DNA from: Enterobacter sp. Cy-643 | GTDB taxonomy: Bacteria > Pseudomonadota > Gammaproteobacteria > Enterobacterales > Enterobacteriaceae | Assembly: GCF_011752815.1 (NCBI RefSeq) | Contig: NZ_VWWV01000008.1 | Coordinates: 53,093 to 117,092, forward strand | Direction: 5' to 3' | Length of the DNA stretch: 64,000 nucleotides | Shown: in pieces, positions 61,199 through 64,000 of the stretch | Numbering within the stretch: position 1 is the stretch's first letter | Layout of the letters: each line of letters starts with the position of its first letter | The notes under the pieces: model-generated | Seen by the model: only the letters and a program-made list of their open reading frames with translations | The model's database searches: none | Told to the model about the DNA's origin: nothing | Made by a program: the position numbers and the translations under genes

Positions 61199-63043
61199 AT
61201 GATGATAAAAAAGGTTTCGCTGTTGACGGCTCTGTCCGCAACGGCTTTTTCAGTTTGGGCGCAGGACAGCAATACCGACAATACTCTGGTGGTCACTGCG
61301 AACCGTTTTCAGCAGCCGGTGGATACCGTACTTGCGCCGACCTCTGTGGTCACGCGGGAGGATATCGACCGCTGGCAGTCAAAATCCTTAACTGACGTGA
61401 TGCGTCGTCTGCCGGGCGTGGATATTGCGCAAAACGGCGGCCTTGGTCAGCTTTCCTCCGTGTTTATTCGCGGGACCAACTCCAGCCATGTCTTAGTCCT
61501 GATTGACGGGATTCGTCTGAATCAGGCCGGAGTGACCGGTTCTTCCGACCTCAGCCAGATTCCAGTCTCTCTTGTGCAGCGGGTAGAGTATGTCCGTGGG
61601 CCTCGTTCCGCGGTCTATGGCTCTGATGCCATTGGTGGAGTCATCAACATTATCACCACGCGTGATAAAGACGGCACAACGCTGACGGCGGGGGTGGGCT
61701 CAAACGGTTACCAGAACTATGACGCCAGTACGCAGCAAAAGCTGGGTGATAATACTCGGGTGACTCTGGCCGGCAACTATGAGTACACCAAAGGCTTTGA
61801 CGTTGTAGCCGATGGCAACACCGGCGGCCTGCGCCAGCCCGATCGCGACGGCTTTATGAGCAAGTCCCTGTATGGGGCGCTTGAGCACGGCTTCTCCGAT
61901 CAATGGAGCGGCTTTGTGCGAGGCTACGGCTACGATAACCGCACGGCCTATGACAACAGCAGCTATGTCCCAGGTGTGCTGGTAGATACCCGCCAGCTCT
62001 ACAGTCAGACATGGGATGCGGGCCTGCGCTTTAATAACGATATCTTCCATTCGCAACTGGTCTCCAGCTACGGTCACAGCAAAGATTACAACTTCGATCC
62101 GCGCCTCGGCCGCTACGATTCAAGCGCGACCCTCGATGAAATCAAGCAATACAACCTGCAGTGGACAAACTCCATTGATGTGGGTGCAGGGAATGTCGGA
62201 GCGGGCGTTGACTGGCAGAAGCAGAGTACCGAACCGGGCACTAACTATGTGACTGACGGCTATGATCAACGTAATACCGGCGTCTATCTGACGGCGCTGC
62301 AAAAAGTGGGCGATTTCACCCTGGAAGGCGCCGCGCGCAACGATAACAACTCAGAGTTCGGTAATCATGGAACCTGGCAAAGCAGCGCAGCCTGGGAATT
62401 CGTTGAGGGATATCGCTTCATTGCCTCCTACGGTACGGCCTTTAAGGCACCAAACCAGGGACAACTGTTTGGTTTTTACGGGAACAGAGATCTGAACCCA
62501 GAAGAAAGCCGTCAGTGGGAAGGGGCATTTGAGGGGTTAACTTCCGGTGTGAACTGGCGTGTTTCGGGCTACCGTAACCTGATTGATAACTTGATCGACT
62601 TCAACAGGGGGACGAATAGCTATTACAACGTCGGCAAGGCCAACATTAAAGGTATTGAAGGTACAGCATCCTTTGACACCGGCCCTGTGCAGCACAGCGT
62701 TAGCTATGACTATGTTGACGCTCGCAATGGCCTGACGGATGCACCGTTGGCGCGTCGTGCCAAACAGCAGGTGAAGTACCAGCTTGACTGGGCGCTCTAC
62801 GACCTGGACTGGAGCGTCACTTATCATTATCTGGGCTCACGCTACGATACCGATTTCAATACCGGGCAAACCGTGAAAATGGGCGGTGTGAGCCTGTGGG
62901 ATGTTGCCTTGTCGTATCCAGTCACGTCACAGCTGACCGTTCGTGGTAGAATAGCTAACCTGTTCGATAAAGATTACGAGACGGTTTATGGCTACCATAC
63001 TGCAGGACGGGAATACACCTTGTCTGGCAGCTACACCTTCTGA
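61199..63043 (+). CDS. btuB: TonB-dependent vitamin B12 outer-membrane receptor
   Basis: Outer-membrane beta-barrel importing cobalamins with TonB energy. It has 614 residues from the ATG at 61199; a second ATG at 61202 matches E. coli equally. The signal peptide ends near VWA-21. The TonB box is in [11 protein letters not shown], followed by the plug domain (about 30-150) with LPGVDI and [14 protein letters not shown]. The barrel ends in the C-terminal aromatic residue (SGSYTF). murI begins 56 bases before its end. Confidence 0.97.
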   Translation: MMIKKVSLLTALSATAFSVWAQDSNTDNTLVVTANRFQQPVDTVLAPTSVVTREDIDRWQSKSLTDVMRRLPGVDIAQNGGLGQLSSVFIRGTNSSHVLVLIDGIRLNQAGVTGSSDLSQIPVSLVQRVEYVRGPRSAVYGSDAIGGVINIITTRDKDGTTLTAGVGSNGYQNYDASTQQKLGDNTRVTLAGNYEYTKGFDVVADGNTGGLRQPDRDGFMSKSLYGALEHGFSDQWSGFVRGYGYDNRTAYDNSSYVPGVLVDTRQLYSQTWDAGLRFNNDIFHSQLVSSYGHSKDYNFDPRLGRYDSSATLDEIKQYNLQWTNSIDVGAGNVGAGVDWQKQSTEPGTNYVTDGYDQRNTGVYLTALQKVGDFTLEGAARNDNNSEFGNHGTWQSSAAWEFVEGYRFIASYGTAFKAPNQGQLFGFYGNRDLNPEESRQWEGAFEGLTSGVNWRVSGYRNLIDNLIDFNRGTNSYYNVGKANIKGIEGTASFDTGPVQHSVSYDYVDARNGLTDAPLARRAKQQVKYQLDWALYDLDWSVTYHYLGSRYDTDFNTGQTVKMGGVSLWDVALSYPVTSQLTVRGRIANLFDKDYETVYGYHTAGREYTLSGSYTF

Positions 63044-63839
63044 TGCACATCCCACCGTGCTGGTTTTTGACTCCGGCGTTGGTGGGCTGTCCGTCTACAA
63101 TGAGATTCGGCAGCTCCTGCCGGATCTTCATTATATCTACGCCTTCGACAACGTGGCGTTTCCTTACGGTGAAAAGAGCGAAGAGTTTATCGTCGACCGG
63201 GTGGTTTCAATAGTGACTGCTGTCCAGCAGCATTATCCTTTAGCCCTCGCTGTTATTGCCTGTAATACCGCAAGTACCGTTTCTCTCCCTGCCTTACGCG
63301 AAAAGTTCGGCTTCCCTGTTGTTGGCGTTGTGCCCGCGATTAAACCGGCCGCACGTTTGACGACAAATGGGGTAGTGGGTCTGTTGGCAACACGCGGCAC
63401 GGTCAAGCGGCCTTATACCCACGAGCTTATCTCCCGGTTTGCGACCGAATGCAAAATTGAGATGTTGGGTTCTGCTGAACTGGTAGAGCTGGCTGAGGCG
63501 AAGCTTCATGGTGAGCCTGTACCGCTGGACGAACTGCGTAAAATCTTGCGTCCCTGGTTACGGATGTCGGAGCCGCCGGATACCGTTGTATTAGGCTGCA
63601 CGCATTTCCCTCTATTACAGGAAGAGCTGCTGGAGGTGCTGCCGGAAGGGACGAGGCTGATTGATTCCGGTGCCGCGATTGCAAGGCGTACCGTTTGGTT
63701 ACTCGAACATGAAGCGCCTGAAGCGGCGTCAGCAGATCCGAATATTGCTTATTGTATGGCGTTCACGCCTGAAACTGCGCAATTAATGCCCGTTTTACAA
63801 CGTTACGGCTTTGAAAGGCTCGAAAAACTGGCACTTTAG
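62988..63839 (+). CDS. murI: Glutamate racemase
   Basis: Makes D-glutamate for peptidoglycan. It has 283 residues. The catalytic cysteines are C92 (ACNTAST) and C204 (GCTHFPLL), with [10 protein letters not shown] near the N-terminus. As in E. coli, the start lies inside btuB, overlapping its last 56 bases in another frame. Enteric enzymes are activated by UDP-MurNAc-L-Ala; the extended N-terminus here is of that type. Confidence 0.96.
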   Translation: MATILQDGNTPCLAATPSDAHPTVLVFDSGVGGLSVYNEIRQLLPDLHYIYAFDNVAFPYGEKSEEFIVDRVVSIVTAVQQHYPLALAVIACNTASTVSLPALREKFGFPVVGVVPAIKPAARLTTNGVVGLLATRGTVKRPYTHELISRFATECKIEMLGSAELVELAEAKLHGEPVPLDELRKILRPWLRMSEPPDTVVLGCTHFPLLQEELLEVLPEGTRLIDSGAAIARRTVWLLEHEAPEAASADPNIAYCMAFTPETAQLMPVLQRYGFERLEKLAL

Positions 63840-63851
63840 CGCTGTTTTGAG

Positions 63852-63927
63852 TAAAAAAACGACGCTTGAAAGTTTTTTTCAAATTAGGGGTTGTCAGGCT
63901 CTGAGAACTCCCTATAATGCGCCTCCA
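63852..63927 (+). promoter_or_regulatory. rRNA operon P1 promoter with UP element
   Basis: -35 TTGTCA (63891-63896), 16-base spacer, -10 TATAAT (63913-63918), GC-rich discriminator GCGCCTCC and a start near A63927, nearly identical to E. coli rrnB P1. An A/T-tract UP element lies at about 63852-63888. The remaining 73 bases look like the rrn leader start; the 16S gene lies beyond the window. The murI-rrn linkage matches rrnB of E. coli. Confidence 0.92.
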
Positions 63928-64000
63928 CTGACACGGTGAAGCGGCTTCGAAAGCGGCTTAACAACCCCGGCGTCAGTCAGACGAAAGCGAAAATAAACGC

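Noticed and set aside
62988..63043. murI start inside btuB considered as a wrong start
   Set aside because: The same overlap and N-terminal sequence type are known in E. coli, where the extended MurI N-terminus is functional.

Overview
The window is a stretch of chromosome from a member of the Enterobacteriaceae. Almost every gene has a recognisable Escherichia/Salmonella counterpart of near-identical length, and the intergenic signals are of enteric type: MetJ boxes, ARG boxes, a CpxR box, a btuB cobalamin riboswitch, CpxQ and OxyS sRNAs, and an rrn P1 promoter. It is not E. coli. A 405-residue argG sits inside the argCBH operon, cpxA follows trmL directly, and a five-gene cassette lies between sbp and tpiA. 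I cannot fix the genus from the sequence alone; a Cedecea-like or other early-branching enterobacterium is one possibility. No transposase, integrase, CRISPR array, tRNA gene or frameshifted gene was seen.

Layout. 1-8184: LPS heptose genes waaF (cut by the window edge) and hldD on minus; threonine degradation kbl-tdh on plus; yibQ-envC-gpmM on minus. 8432-11573: yibN-grxC-secB-gpsA-cysE on plus, meeting trmL. 12146-14939: the Cpx envelope-stress system, cpxRA divergent from cpxP, whose 3' UTR carries CpxQ. 14996-18184: fieF, pfkA and sbp. 18548-23996: accessory cassette of GPH-type transporter, PfkB-family kinase closely resembling Salmonella aminoimidazole riboside kinase, ADP-ribosylglycohydrolase-family protein, GntR/UTRA regulator and SLC13-like permease. 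24045-30411: tpiA, yiiQ, yiiR, fpr and the glycerol operon glpFKX. 30848-39226: zapB, rraA, menA, the heat-shock protease hslVU, ftsN, cytR and priA. 39433-45063: rpmE and the methionine genes metJ, metBL and metF. 45134-49859: cptA and ppc. 50095-55930: arginine genes, argE divergent from argCBGH. 55949-59679: oxyS/oxyR, sthA, fabR and yijD. 59720-63839: trmA, btuB with its riboswitch, and murI. The last 160 bases are the promoter and leader start of an rRNA operon whose 16S gene lies beyond the window.

How the genes work together. Most of the window is housekeeping. The least understood part is the sbp-tpiA cassette. Its first four genes match the Salmonella STM4065-4068 type, where the kinase phosphorylates aminoimidazole riboside to AIR, a purine and thiamine intermediate. 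Here they are followed at close spacing by a second, unrelated transporter. A perfect 11-bp inverted repeat and a CRP-like site precede the first gene. Other points worth attention are an OxyS whose terminal loop is reduced to three bases, mirrored -35 elements in the trmA/btuB divergent promoter, a strong hairpin between argG and argH, and an unusual pair of overlapping hairpins between cptA and ppc.
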